From Oligoflexia bacterium (GTDB lineage Bacteria > Bdellovibrionota > UBA1018 > CAIPTA01), in the NCBI GenBank assembly GCA_023954355.1, contig JAMLID010000010.1, forward strand, positions 1-64,000: 64,000 nucleotides of DNA, in the 5' to 3' direction. Each line of letters opens with the position of its first letter. Positions within the stretch are counted from its first letter, which is position 1. The position numbers and the translations under genes were made by a program. The notes under the pieces are model-generated. The model did not search any database. It saw only the letters and a program-made list of their open reading frames with translations, and was not told the origin of the DNA. Shown here in pieces: positions 1 to 8,092 of this stretch.

Positions 1-421
1 GTTCGTGAAGTGGGCCTAGTTCTTTTTCTTTTTCATCAACTCGCTTAGACATTTCGTAATATTCTTGTATATCTCCAGCAAGCGCAGCTTTTAATTGAGG
101 ATCTTTAGAGTAATTAGAGCCTTCTCGTGCGAAATCGTAAATGGCAATTCGTACTTCTCTTGAACTCCAGTTTGGTCGTAATTCTTGAATTCGTTTTTCT
201 AGTGCCATTTTTTTTAGAAACATTGGCTCTGCAAGTGGAATCAACGAGCGTGGCGGAATCATAATAACTTCTTGTCCTTGCTTTTGAGCGACTTCTTCAA
301 GCGCAACCAGCTCTGTGCTTGAGTAATTCATATTGATCATGACGGTGACTGATTTTGCCTGCGCAGATGAAATTGAGAACGCATAAAGCAAAATGAAAGC
401 TAGTTTAGTTACGATTCCCAT
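1..421 (-). CDS. secreted protein of unknown function (partial, runs off left edge)
   Basis: The frame opens at the ATG at 421 and stays open to the left edge, giving 140 residues of an incomplete protein. The first 22 residues form a typical signal peptide (hydrophobic core, then SSAQA before KSVTV), so the protein is exported. The mature part starts with a beta-strand-like stretch (VTVMINMNY), then becomes highly charged and probably helical, with many Glu, Lys and Arg. I recognise no family or catalytic motif. It reads on the same strand as the nitroreductase upstream, with a 57-base gap, so co-transcription is possible. That it is a real gene is likely; its function is unknown. Confidence 0.7.
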   Translation of the reverse strand, partial: MGIVTKLAFILLYAFSISSAQAKSVTVMINMNYSSTELVALEEVAQKQGQEVIMIPPRSLIPLAEPMFLKKMALEKRIQELRPNWSSREVRIAIYDFAREGSNYSKDPQLKAALAGDIQEYYEMSKRVDEKEKELGPLHE

Positions 422-478
422 AGATTTATTATCGGGAAATTACTGCAATTACTAAAGAAATCGGAAAGATATTTTATT

Positions 479-1252
479 TTACACGGTGAAAAGTACTTCA
501 GACGCATCAAAGCGAATCCGGTCACCATAAACACCTTCGGGTAGGCGTTTTCCTGCTGAAATGGCCATAACGATTACTGAACTTCTAGGTAGTTTTAGCA
601 ATTTTTTTACGCGTACTGAGTCTAGGCCTTCCATGGGGCAGCTATCGTATCCGTAAGCGGATAAAGATAGCATGAAGTTTTCGCAAGCCAGTGCGGTGCT
701 TTTTGCAGCCCACAACTGAAGATCTGACTTACCAAGGGGCTCTCTTGGACTAGGCCGAAAAAAACCAGCGCTTGTAAATGCTAACCACTTAAAAGGAGCC
801 AAAATAGAAAACCAACCCTTAGAGTAAGCAATGGGAACTAGTTTTTGATAATAATCTAAAAGAATTTTTGGTGGGTTATTATTTGTTTTTTTTCGAATGA
901 CTTCTACCATTAATTTTCTGTGTTTTTTGATTTTATCAATTCTTGCAACAAAAACTACAAGTTCACTAGCGGTAGCGGCAGCATTTTGCGAAAAACAATA
1001 TTTTATAAGAGCTTCTTTTTTTTCTTTTGATTTAACCCAGTAAATTTCCCAAGGCTGTAGATTCGAAGAATTAGGAGCCAGAAGAGCATTTTCAAAACAC
1101 TTTTGCATGACTTGCTCTGGTATCGCTACGTTTGGCTCATACTTACGAACGCTTCTTCTATTTTGGCAAACTGTATCGAATGAACTAGAGTCGGTGGCGA
1201 TTCTATTCTCTCTAGTGGGTATGTTTACATCTGATGTTAAAATAGATGACAT
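479..1252 (-). CDS. nitroreductase family protein (FMN-dependent)
   Basis: A 257-residue protein of the flavin nitroreductase superfamily, which uses FMN and NAD(P)H to reduce nitro, quinone or related compounds in the cytoplasm. The family's FMN phosphate-binding start is seen at residues 32-38 (RRSVRKY), followed by the NSSNLQPW segment at 61-68. The C-terminal half has the usual late helix and strand (ENFMLSLSAYGYDSCP, then a GKR turn). GAGGT lies just upstream of the ATG at 1252. About 25 residues precede the domain, a little more than usual. It follows the ArsC/Spx-like gene closely on the same strand, suggesting a stress or detoxification unit. The substrate cannot be told from sequence. 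Confidence 0.87.
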   Translation of the reverse strand: MSSILTSDVNIPTRENRIATDSSSFDTVCQNRRSVRKYEPNVAIPEQVMQKCFENALLAPNSSNLQPWEIYWVKSKEKKEALIKYCFSQNAAATASELVVFVARIDKIKKHRKLMVEVIRKKTNNNPPKILLDYYQKLVPIAYSKGWFSILAPFKWLAFTSAGFFRPSPREPLGKSDLQLWAAKSTALACENFMLSLSAYGYDSCPMEGLDSVRVKKLLKLPRSSVIVMAISAGKRLPEGVYGDRIRFDASEVLFTV

Positions 1253-1260
1253 GATTACCT

Positions 1261-1620
1261 CTACAAAATATCAGACCATTCATCTAATTTGAAACCTACG
1301 AGACAAGTAGTATCGCCGATAAGAAAAGGGCGCTTAATTAATTTACCGTCTTTTTCTAAAAGCTTTAGTAGATCTCCTTCGTTCATAGTGTCTATTTTTT
1401 CAGCAATCTTTTTTTCTCTATATGATTGCCCTGAAGTATTGAATAATTTTTTAATATTACCTTTGTATGCAACTAACATTTTTTCTAGTTCTTTTCGACT
1501 CGGTGGCTGTTGAGTGATATCGATTGCGTCGAAATTAATATTTCGATTAATTAGAAACTTAAGAGCTTTTTTACAAGTGGAGCAATTTTTATATTCATAC
1601 ATTTTCAATTTTTTCATCTT
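1261..1620 (-). CDS. ArsC/Spx-family thioredoxin-fold protein
   Basis: A 119-residue thioredoxin-fold protein of the arsenate reductase/Spx/YffB group. The redox motif is CSTC at residues 12-15, and the conserved arginine of the RP turn is R96 in KRPFLIG. The pattern of KxL helix, PPSRKEL and the late RP segment fits the family well. With a CxxC rather than a single Cys, it resembles Spx/MgsR/YffB-type proteins as much as true arsenate reductases. The ATG at 1620 was chosen because AAAGGA lies about 10 bases upstream; it overlaps the end of the MFS gene by 26 bases. A longer start at 1656 would add a non-conserved tail. No arsenic genes are nearby, so a general thiol or stress role is more likely. 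Confidence 0.85.
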   Translation of the reverse strand, partial: KMKKLKMYEYKNCSTCKKALKFLINRNINFDAIDITQQPPSRKELEKMLVAYKGNIKKLFNTSGQSYREKKIAEKIDTMNEGDLLKLLEKDGKLIKRPFLIGDTTCLVGFKLDEWSDIL

Positions 1621-3055
1621 CGTTGATTCCTTTAAATTCTGGGAAAAATAATCCAAAAACGAGTGCGATTATTGCAATTCCAAAACAACATAAAAATATT
1701 TTATTTAATCCTAGCTCTAGGTTTGAAGCTAATCGTTCTGCTAGAGCCTTAGGTATTCCCTTGCCATGACCTGGGCCAATAATAGCGTTTGCTATTCCTG
1801 GCGGTAAATCTGGATCAATTAATAAAGACTTAGAGAGAATTCCTCCCATGACTCCAACAGAAACGGTTCCTCCAATGGTTCGAAAAAATAAAGTACTCGC
1901 CGTGGCTGATCCTCGACGATTCCATCCAACAGAAGATTGAACAGAAAATAGTAAAGGGATATTGGAGAAACCCATTCCTAGACCAAAGATACCCATTCCG
2001 AACATTATGAAACCAAAGGGTAAGCGACTTACACAAGTAATTGCTATAATAGAAGATCCAAGTACTGTGAGCGTAAGACCCAAGCGGAGTAAAACTCTGA
2101 ATCCTAACTTTGGTAGTAGTCGTGCAGAGTAACCACTGGCGAGAGGCCATCCGATTCCCATAGGAATAATGCTTAGACCTGCATAGAATATCGAATATTG
2201 GCGAACGCCTTCTACATGCAACGGTAAGAATGAGACTAGGCTAAGCATGGCACCACCTAACATGACACTTACAAGGCTTGCGGTAGAGATTACGGGATTT
2301 GCAAACATATCAAGAGGTACAATCGGCTCTTTACTTCTTTGTTCGATCATCAAAAAGGCAAGGAAGCATATAATAGAAAAAGGAGCTAGATAAATAGCCC
2401 CTTCGCTTCCGTTAACTACTAAAAGTAGCGAGGTGATCGTACAAATTAAAAGCATTGCTCCGAGAAAATCAATCGATACTTTCTTGGGCTCGAGTTGTTC
2501 TTTTAAAGAAATTTGAATAATAATGGCCGAAATAATTCCAAAGGGAATGTTTACGTAAAATATCCAAGGCCAACCAAGAATTTCTACGATGAATCCACCA
2601 ATAATTGGTCCAAAAACACCAGCCAGGCCCCACACAGTACCAAATATAGCGGTGACCTTAGCCCTCTCTTCAATTTTGAAAATATCACCAGTGATCGTGA
2701 TGCCAATAGGTTGGATCGCTCCAGCTCCAAGGCCTTGTAAAGCGCGAAAAAGAATTAGAGATTTCATTGACCATGCGTTTGCAGACAGCAATGATCCTAG
2801 TAAAAAAAGTAAAATTCCCAATTGTAGTATGGGTTTTCTTCCGTAGAGATCAGATAACTTTCCATAAATGGGTACTGTCACTGTCGCTGTAAGCATATAA
2901 GCAGTAAACACCCATGCATATTGGTTGATACCACCTAGATCTCCAATAATCGTGGGCATCACGGTAGCTACAGCCGTAGCTTCCATCGCAGCTAAAAAAA
3001 CCGCAAAAAGAAGTGCGATTACAGTCCATCGCCGATTTGTGCCTGTATTTTCCAT
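1595..3055 (-). CDS. MFS exporter, DHA2 (14-TM EmrB/QacA) family
   Basis: A 486-residue inner membrane transporter with the spacing of the 14-helix drug/H+ antiporter family. The cytoplasmic loop 2-3 motif A is seen as GKLSDLYGRKP, and the antiporter motif C in helix 5 as GPIIGGFI. The N-terminus carries the family's AVATVMPTIIGDLGG stretch. Substrates of such proteins are drugs, dyes or small organic molecules; which one is not predictable here. The gene ends inside the start of the ArsC/Spx-like gene and begins 8 bases after ogt stops, so it sits in a minus-strand run from the glycine-rich gene down to the nitroreductase. The ATG at 3055 has only a weak ribosome site. Confidence 0.9.
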   Translation of the reverse strand: MENTGTNRRWTVIALLFAVFLAAMEATAVATVMPTIIGDLGGINQYAWVFTAYMLTATVTVPIYGKLSDLYGRKPILQLGILLFLLGSLLSANAWSMKSLILFRALQGLGAGAIQPIGITITGDIFKIEERAKVTAIFGTVWGLAGVFGPIIGGFIVEILGWPWIFYVNIPFGIISAIIIQISLKEQLEPKKVSIDFLGAMLLICTITSLLLVVNGSEGAIYLAPFSIICFLAFLMIEQRSKEPIVPLDMFANPVISTASLVSVMLGGAMLSLVSFLPLHVEGVRQYSIFYAGLSIIPMGIGWPLASGYSARLLPKLGFRVLLRLGLTLTVLGSSIIAITCVSRLPFGFIMFGMGIFGLGMGFSNIPLLFSVQSSVGWNRRGSATASTLFFRTIGGTVSVGVMGGILSKSLLIDPDLPPGIANAIIGPGHGKGIPKALAERLASNLELGLNKIFLCCFGIAIIALVFGLFFPEFKGINEDEKIENV

Positions 3056-3063
3056 GGAAGGGT

Positions 3064-3600
3064 TTAGTGGCTTCCTTGCTCGATTTGCATGATTTTGGTT
3101 TTTGTATCAACACCACCAAATGCAGAAAAGCCCACAGCTTTTTTATTGTGTCCCCAAACTCTATGGCAGGGAACCACAATAGGGTAGGGATTTCTTGCCA
3201 TTGCTTGCCCTACGGCACGAGCTCCATTTTTTAGACCAGCCTTAAGCGAGAGTTCGCCATAGGTAAGTGTTTTACCCATGGGAATCGACATAGCTTTTTT
3301 ATAAACAGAACGGAAAAATTCTGTGGTCTCAAGCCAATGAAAGTCTTCCCAAGAGAAATTAGATTTTTTTCCATTCAGTGTAGAGATGATAGACCTTTGA
3401 ACCTGAAACATTTGTTTCGGTAGTTTGTTTGTCCATTTTACATTGCTAAATTTCTTTTTTAGCAACCGCTTTTCCATGCTTGCTCTTATTTCTTCATCAG
3501 ACTCTTGAGGCAATAAAATTAAAACTACTTTATTATTTTCGTTCCAGGCGAACGCCATTTTTCCTATTGGAGTTGAGAATAAATTTGCAAAAGCATTCAT
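3064..3600 (-). CDS. ogt: methylated-DNA--protein-cysteine methyltransferase
   Basis: A 178-residue DNA repair protein that moves the methyl group from O6-methylguanine to its own cysteine, a one-use reaction. The active-site motif PCHRV is at residues 144-148 with C145 as acceptor. The preceding GARAVGQAMARNPYP is the recognition helix and wing that enters the DNA minor groove. The N-terminal ribonuclease-H-like domain is present but poorly conserved. Its ATG overlaps the stop of the upstream glycine-rich gene by one base (TAATG), so translation is probably coupled. No Ada-type N-terminal regulatory domain is present, so it is the Ogt/AdaB type. Confidence 0.92.
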   Translation of the reverse strand: MNAFANLFSTPIGKMAFAWNENNKVVLILLPQESDEEIRASMEKRLLKKKFSNVKWTNKLPKQMFQVQRSIISTLNGKKSNFSWEDFHWLETTEFFRSVYKKAMSIPMGKTLTYGELSLKAGLKNGARAVGQAMARNPYPIVVPCHRVWGHNKKAVGFSAFGGVDTKTKIMQIEQGSH

Positions 3601-4445
3601 TAAAAAACCTCAACTAAGTAGCTACCGTCTTGCCCACTTTTTCCATTAGTAGGATTTTCAAAAATCGGTGTTCCATCGAAGCCGTTTCTTCCTGTGAATC
3701 CACGAGAAACACATTGTCTTTGATTCTCTCGATTGAAAAAACAATTATCTCCAGGTATTCCACCTCGTCCACCGCGACCTGGCCTTGACCTTGTAAGTGG
3801 CGCTCTACCACCATTTCCTGCACTAACATTAATCGTATAGGTGATTTTTTCTAAAAGGTCTTCATCTTTGGTTGGTACACGCAGAATAATACGACCACCA
3901 TTTCCACCGTCGGCACCGCTAGTGGACATACCAGCTTGTCCGCCGTTGCCTCCGTCTCCACCATCTCCTGATCTTGGTGAAAAAGCTGAAGCGTCTCCAC
4001 CATCTCCTCCGTTACCTCCGTCTTGGCCTGAGCCCCCTACGGCTCCGTTACCACCATTACCACCAGAAGCAGAAAGGCGAATCGCTGTGCTATCGGTGAG
4101 TTCAATGGTTCCAGATGTATTCGAGTGATTGACCTGAGCGCTGTATTCCAGAACAGTTGGGTCTGTATCAGAGCGCATAATGGTAAGTATAATGCTTCCT
4201 GCAGAGGTACCTGAAGCTGCTCTAGTGGCATTCCCTCCGTTTAATCCATTAGAGCCACTGCCGCCCTTATTTCCATTAAAGCCTCTGTATCCATCCATTG
4301 CGCGAGAAAATCCATGATCGGTTCCTCGAAATCCATCTAGGCCGTTTCGCCCATTTGCACTTAATTCTAAAAAGTCTGCTGCGAATGCAGAAGTGCTAAC
4401 AAGAATGCTTAGAGTAAAAGATAAGTATTGAAGTAGAAATTTCAT
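3600..4445 (-). CDS. secreted glycine-rich collagen-like protein
   Basis: A protein of about 281 residues with a signal peptide (residues 1-22, ending SAFAA) followed by long glycine-rich tracts. These include G-x-y-like runs such as GLDGFRGTDHG and dense GGNGGDGGDGG repeats. A less repetitive stretch of about 40 residues with beta character (from SIILTIMRSD) sits between them. Two cysteines occur near the C-terminus (residues about 235 and 243). It is likely exported and may be a surface or matrix protein; no enzyme motif is visible. The start at 4445 has a perfect AGGAGG seven bases upstream; an ATG farther up has none. The stop overlaps the ogt start. Confidence 0.75.
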   Translation of the reverse strand: MKFLLQYLSFTLSILVSTSAFAADFLELSANGRNGLDGFRGTDHGFSRAMDGYRGFNGNKGGSGSNGLNGGNATRAASGTSAGSIILTIMRSDTDPTVLEYSAQVNHSNTSGTIELTDSTAIRLSASGGNGGNGAVGGSGQDGGNGGDGGDASAFSPRSGDGGDGGNGGQAGMSTSGADGGNGGRIILRVPTKDEDLLEKITYTINVSAGNGGRAPLTRSRPGRGGRGGIPGDNCFFNRENQRQCVSRGFTGRNGFDGTPIFENPTNGKSGQDGSYLVEVF

Positions 4446-4495
4446 CGTTCTCCTCCTGAATTTTTCCTTCAGGAAGAGAACTAACACCAAGGGGT

Positions 4496-5254
4496 TTATG
4501 CAGCAAGCTGAGAGTCTAGTTGCTCCCCGTCAAAATGCTCTTTTAGTTGTACAATTGCTTTTGAGTGCAGCTGACAAACTCGAGATTCTGACAGATTTAA
4601 GCGCTTACCAATTTCTTTAAGGTTTAGCTCTTCAAAGTAATAGAGCGTCATAACACTTCTTTCAACTTCTGATAGGTGGCGTAACGCTTGTTCTATCTTA
4701 TCACGTAGGTCGTGACGATTTGCCTCAGCAAAAGGATTCACGTATTCGTTCGTATCAGCTACGAGTTCAATAGTTGTTTGTGTACGATCTGGATCAGAAT
4801 TAATACGAACATAAGAAGCTAAATTCATCTGCTCAAGAGTGTTAACATCTCGAACAAGTTGCTCATATTTTTCTTTACTCAGATGAAGCTCTTTACATAG
4901 TTCTTTATCTGTAGCTTTTCGGCCTTTCTTCATGCGAATTTTGTCACAAATTCTTTCAAACTGTTTGGCCTTTTGTCTCATTCCTTTAGGACACCAGTCC
5001 TGAGTTCGTAACTCGTCTATCATGGCTCCGCGAATTCTAAACTCAGCATAGGTCTTAAATTTAAATCCTTTTTCAGGTTTAAATCGATCTAGTGCTTGCA
5101 TGAGTCCAATGAGTCCGGCACTGACAAGATCGTCGTAATCAATACTTGATGGAAGTCTTGCAGACATTTTTTTAGCGACGATTTTTACGAGCGATAAATA
5201 CTCGAGCATGGCGAGTTCTTTATTTTTAAACGTAGCAGTAGTTTTCTTTTTCAT
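4496..5254 (-). CDS. fliA: RNA polymerase sigma factor for flagellar operon (FliA/WhiG, sigma-28)
   Basis: A 252-residue alternative sigma factor that directs RNA polymerase to flagellar and motility promoters. Region 2 is clear (DYDDLVSAGLIGLMQALDRF, then GFKFKTYAEFRIRGAMIDELR). Region 3 has the FliA-type KGRKATDKELCKEL pattern. Region 4 is a helix-turn-helix (LNLKEIGKRLNLSESRVCQLH). The start at 5254 was chosen because GGGAGAG lies upstream and conservation begins here; the frame stays open another 50 codons to 5404, but that part is Arg/Pro-rich and unlike any sigma factor. No other flagellar gene is in the window. The gene has a long GC-rich leader, described separately. Confidence 0.92.
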   Translation of the reverse strand: MKKKTTATFKNKELAMLEYLSLVKIVAKKMSARLPSSIDYDDLVSAGLIGLMQALDRFKPEKGFKFKTYAEFRIRGAMIDELRTQDWCPKGMRQKAKQFERICDKIRMKKGRKATDKELCKELHLSKEKYEQLVRDVNTLEQMNLASYVRINSDPDRTQTTIELVADTNEYVNPFAEANRHDLRDKIEQALRHLSEVERSVMTLYYFEELNLKEIGKRLNLSESRVCQLHSKAIVQLKEHFDGEQLDSQLAA

Positions 5255-5420
5255 GGGGCGGCTCTCCCTATGTTTCTCTAAGGTTTTTTCTAAAACTCTA
5301 ACGGTGCCTCTTCGGTGATCTTGGGAGCAGGCTCCGTCTCTGGGGTGGGGTGTTTTTTTTGGGCGGCCGCGTGAAATATCCCCTAGCGTTCTCTCAGTAC
5401 CCAAAAAAGCAGGTCTTAAC
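5255..5420 (-). other. GC-rich leader of fliA, possibly structured
   Basis: The 166 bases upstream of fliA on the minus strand are much richer in G and C than their surroundings, with runs such as CACCCCACCCC and GCGGCCGCCC. They keep fliA's reading frame open but do not resemble protein. Short complementary pieces suggest secondary structure. I compared it by eye with c-di-GMP-I and glycine riboswitch patterns and found no convincing match. It could be a structured 5' untranslated region. Confidence 0.35.
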
Positions 5421-5546
5421 CTGAAAATTGCTGCATCGTGTATGCCATTAAGCTAAGTGCCTGAAATCTTTAGTTGCACTTTCTACATTTCTTGTAGAAC
5501 TTTTAGACAATGGAAAGAACTTAAACACTATAACAGGTAGGTACTT

Positions 5547-6044
5547 ATGAAGAATTTAGTATGGGTTGCACTTTTGGTGGTTTGCTTTGGGTGGATAGGG
5601 GCCTTAGAAGCAAAAGAAAAAACAGAGAAAAAAGGGTCGGCAAAAAAGGTAGAAAAAAAGACAGAGAAAAAGGCGGAGAAAAAAGAGTCGGTAAAAAAAG
5701 AGACAAAACGCTCTGATGGTCTAGTGATTGTAGATCTCAAAGAAGGTACGGGTGAAGAAGCCAAGTTAGGCTCTCGCATAACAGTTCACTACAGAGGAAC
5801 TTTAAAGAACGGTAAAGAGTTTGACTCTTCTTATAGTAGCGGAATGCCTATTACATTTGAGCTTTTAGAGGGTCGCTTGATTCGTGGTTGGACAGAAGGG
5901 ATCCCAGGTATGAAAGTCGGTGGAAAGCGTAGATTAGAAATTCCTTATGCACTTGCATATGGTGAACGTGGTACTCCTAATGGAGAGATTCCACCCAAGT
6001 CTGATTTAGATTTTGAAGTAGAATTAGTTAAAATCGAGAAGTAG
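5547..6044 (+). CDS. FKBP-type peptidyl-prolyl cis-trans isomerase, exported
   Basis: A 165-residue protein made of a signal peptide (residues 1-22), a Lys/Glu-rich linker of mostly KK/EK repeats (about 23-55) and one FKBP domain (about 58-165). FKBPs speed up cis-trans isomerisation of bonds before proline and help fold exported proteins. Conserved binding-pocket residues are visible: VHYRGTLKNGKEFDSS, the GWTEGIPGMKVGGKR segment and the YGERG loop. The linker is very basic and low in complexity. The ATG at 5547 follows AGGTAGGT. The gene is alone on the plus strand and ends at a strong bidirectional hairpin. Confidence 0.9.
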   Translation: MKNLVWVALLVVCFGWIGALEAKEKTEKKGSAKKVEKKTEKKAEKKESVKKETKRSDGLVIVDLKEGTGEEAKLGSRITVHYRGTLKNGKEFDSSYSSGMPITFELLEGRLIRGWTEGIPGMKVGGKRRLEIPYALAYGERGTPNGEIPPKSDLDFEVELVKIEK

Positions 6045-6053
6045 CTCTTTAAA

Positions 6054-6083
6054 AAAGTAGCTCTTCTTTAGAAGAGCTACTTT
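6054..6083. terminator. bidirectional rho-independent terminator
   Basis: A near-perfect hairpin lies between two convergent genes. The left arm AAAGTAGCTCTTC (6054-6066) pairs with GAAGAGCTACTTT (6071-6083), with A-rich and T-rich flanks. It follows the FKBP gene and overlaps the stop codon of the TonB receptor on the other strand, so it can serve both. Confidence 0.85.
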
Positions 6084-7836
6084 AAAGAAATCGACTCTCT
6101 AAAGTCAGAAGCACGCTTCGTCCAAGTGTGCCGTATCCGCTAATTTCTTGGTACTTTCTATTGAGTAGATTTTTTGTTTCTAATTCAAGTCTCCAGTTGG
6201 GAGAAAGTCTCCAGTTTGCTGATTGATCTAGGGTAATGTAACTAGGCATTTTTTGAATTGTAAATAAAGTAGAGTGATAATCTGTTCTTGAACCCTGATA
6301 TGAAAGTTGTGTCTTGGTGTCTAGATTAGAAAAAAGATGAAATTTGATTCCTGTTTTTCCATAAAGTCTTGGTCTTCTGATTAAATTTATTTTTGTGTTT
6401 AAATCTCTAGCGTGCATATAAGTTAAAGATGTTTCATTAGAGATAAGTGAGCTTAGTTTAAAGGCTGCTGCGAGCTCTATTCCAATGGCACCAGACCTGC
6501 CTATATTTTGATATTTAGAGAGCAAAAAGTCGTAATCAATTAGATTGGTTGTTTTATTTGAAAATGCAGAAATTTTTATTTTTCCATAGGGTACTGCTAG
6601 ATGTAGTCCAAGCTCATGACCTATGAATTTTTCTGATCTCAGTCTCTGGTTTCCGTAGTGAGAATAAAGTTGATAAAGAGTAGGTATTTTTTGATTAACT
6701 TTTGATAGAGCAAAAAGCTCGATATTTTTTTCTAAGAAAAATCGTGAAAGTTGGGCGCTTGAACTAATATATTGGTTCGAGTTTGTAAAATCGCCTCTAA
6801 GGGAAAGGCTAGGCTTCCAATTCTTTGCTTCTAAAGAAAGCAAAGAATATAGGGCGATTAGATTTTCTTTAAAACGAGAATTAAAATCAGTTGATTTCCC
6901 TTCATTATAGGTAAGGTAGACGCCGCTTTGATTTTGAAAATAAGTGAAGTTTTTTTGAATTTTTGTAGAAGCACTATAGGTTTTAGATGAGAAGTTAGCG
7001 TTGCCTAAAGTATTATCAAATCGATCTCTAAAGTCTGTACGCAATCCGAATTGAATCTCTTCAAAAAAATTTGTGCTAGTCTCTAGTGTGCTACCAAATT
7101 GCAATAATTTTGTCCGTGTATATGTTCCCAAGCTGTCTCCACGGAACCCTCCGCGACTGTCTGTATCAGCTTTTGAATAGGTAGCAGAGCCAGAAATTTT
7201 CAAGAGCCACTTAGGGTTTAATTCGTAGTAACGGTTTGTACCGAAAGTAATAGTTTTGTATGGATCAAGCTCTAAGTTTTCTTCTCTTTGGTCAGCAGCA
7301 GAAATTTGTTTACTCTCATGAGCCGAGAGAAAAAAGCCATCATGTGCAACAGATACAGACCTATAAAGAGGATATCCCAAAGTAATAGATGAATTTAGAG
7401 CAGAATTTTTTTTAGTGTTAAGATTAAGAATGGTGCCAATAGAGCTTTTTTCAAAAGTTAAAGACTCTGGTCCGTTGATTTGAGTGATCGAATCAAGCTC
7501 TATAAGAGGAAACGAACTAAAATCTACTGCTCCAGAAGTACTTATAGGGTCATTCATTAGTAAATCGTTCAGGTAGATTAAGGTGTCTCCTGATTTAGAG
7601 CCTCGATAAAAAAGTGATGCTGGTTGTCCGAGTCCACCAGATTTTTGAATATCTATACTAGGTAAATTTTTGACCTGATCTAAATAAATTTTTCCATTCT
7701 GCTTTCTAGAATCCCATTGATAAGTTGTGCTCTCATCTATGGATTCACCCTCTACGATGATTGGTTCTAAGGTATTTGTAGTGGACCAACAGTGGTTTGG
7801 AATAAGAAAAATAAGTAAATAAAGGTATAAAAGCAT
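6082..7836 (-). CDS. TonB-dependent outer membrane receptor, probably for cobalamin/corrinoids
   Basis: A 584-residue outer membrane protein with signal peptide, plug and beta-barrel. The TonB-box region is near residues 25-30 (EPIIVEG). The plug shows FYRGSKSGDTLIYLND and INGPESLTFEKSSIGTILNL, the usual GPxS..G.GG-like segment in a degenerate form. The C-terminus ends in an aromatic-rich strand (LESRFL). Similarity in layout is to BtuB, and the cobalamin riboswitch directly upstream makes vitamin B12 or a relative the likely ligand. The start at 7836 is preceded by CAGGAG at good spacing; the ATG at 7872 lies inside the riboswitch and is not used. It is shorter than many TonB receptors but typical for the BtuB group. 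Confidence 0.88.
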   Translation of the reverse strand: MLLYLYLLIFLIPNHCWSTTNTLEPIIVEGESIDESTTYQWDSRKQNGKIYLDQVKNLPSIDIQKSGGLGQPASLFYRGSKSGDTLIYLNDLLMNDPISTSGAVDFSSFPLIELDSITQINGPESLTFEKSSIGTILNLNTKKNSALNSSITLGYPLYRSVSVAHDGFFLSAHESKQISAADQREENLELDPYKTITFGTNRYYELNPKWLLKISGSATYSKADTDSRGGFRGDSLGTYTRTKLLQFGSTLETSTNFFEEIQFGLRTDFRDRFDNTLGNANFSSKTYSASTKIQKNFTYFQNQSGVYLTYNEGKSTDFNSRFKENLIALYSLLSLEAKNWKPSLSLRGDFTNSNQYISSSAQLSRFFLEKNIELFALSKVNQKIPTLYQLYSHYGNQRLRSEKFIGHELGLHLAVPYGKIKISAFSNKTTNLIDYDFLLSKYQNIGRSGAIGIELAAAFKLSSLISNETSLTYMHARDLNTKINLIRRPRLYGKTGIKFHLFSNLDTKTQLSYQGSRTDYHSTLFTIQKMPSYITLDQSANWRLSPNWRLELETKNLLNRKYQEISGYGTLGRSVLLTLESRFL

Positions 7837-7859
7837 AAAACTCCTGCACGGGACAATTT

Positions 7860-7970
7860 CTTCAAAGAGCATTCGGGCTTACATTACGTTTAGTGATGCA
7901 TACCGTTGCGGCACAGCCCCGGATTTTCACCGGAGTTCCCTCTTTGAAGGCATATGTTGTTAACACCACA
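7860..7970 (-). promoter_or_regulatory. cobalamin riboswitch
   Basis: Read on the minus strand, this segment carries the conserved core of the adenosylcobalamin riboswitch: GGGAACTCCGGTGAAAATCC followed by GGGGCTGTGCCGCAACGGTA. The 3' part (GTAAGCCCGAATG) fits the B12-box region. It ends about 25 bases before the receptor's ATG, so it probably controls translation by hiding the CAGGAG site. CTTCAAAG upstream of the core can pair with CTTTGAAG at its 3' end, closing the element or acting as the switching helix. Confidence 0.9.
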
Positions 7971-8092
7971 ATATAGACTTAGCAAGAATTGTTCTTCTTC
8001 TTTTGGTCTTCTCACTAATTCTCAATCTTAAAAAAGGATTATTCAGAAAATCTTGTTCTAAAAACTAGCCTCAGTTAAGATGTTCACAGGTT

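Noticed and set aside
3841-4128. Open frame on the plus strand inside the glycine-rich gene, rich in Pro and Ser
   Set aside because: It is the antisense of glycine-rich codons (GGN read backward gives Pro/Ser-rich frames); no ribosome site.
5255-5404. Longer N-terminus for fliA starting at 5404
   Set aside because: The extra 50 residues are Arg/Pro-rich with no family similarity, while a ribosome site lies before the ATG at 5254.
5255-5420. c-di-GMP or glycine riboswitch before fliA
   Set aside because: Conserved blocks of those classes could not be found by eye; only a general GC-rich, possibly structured leader remains.
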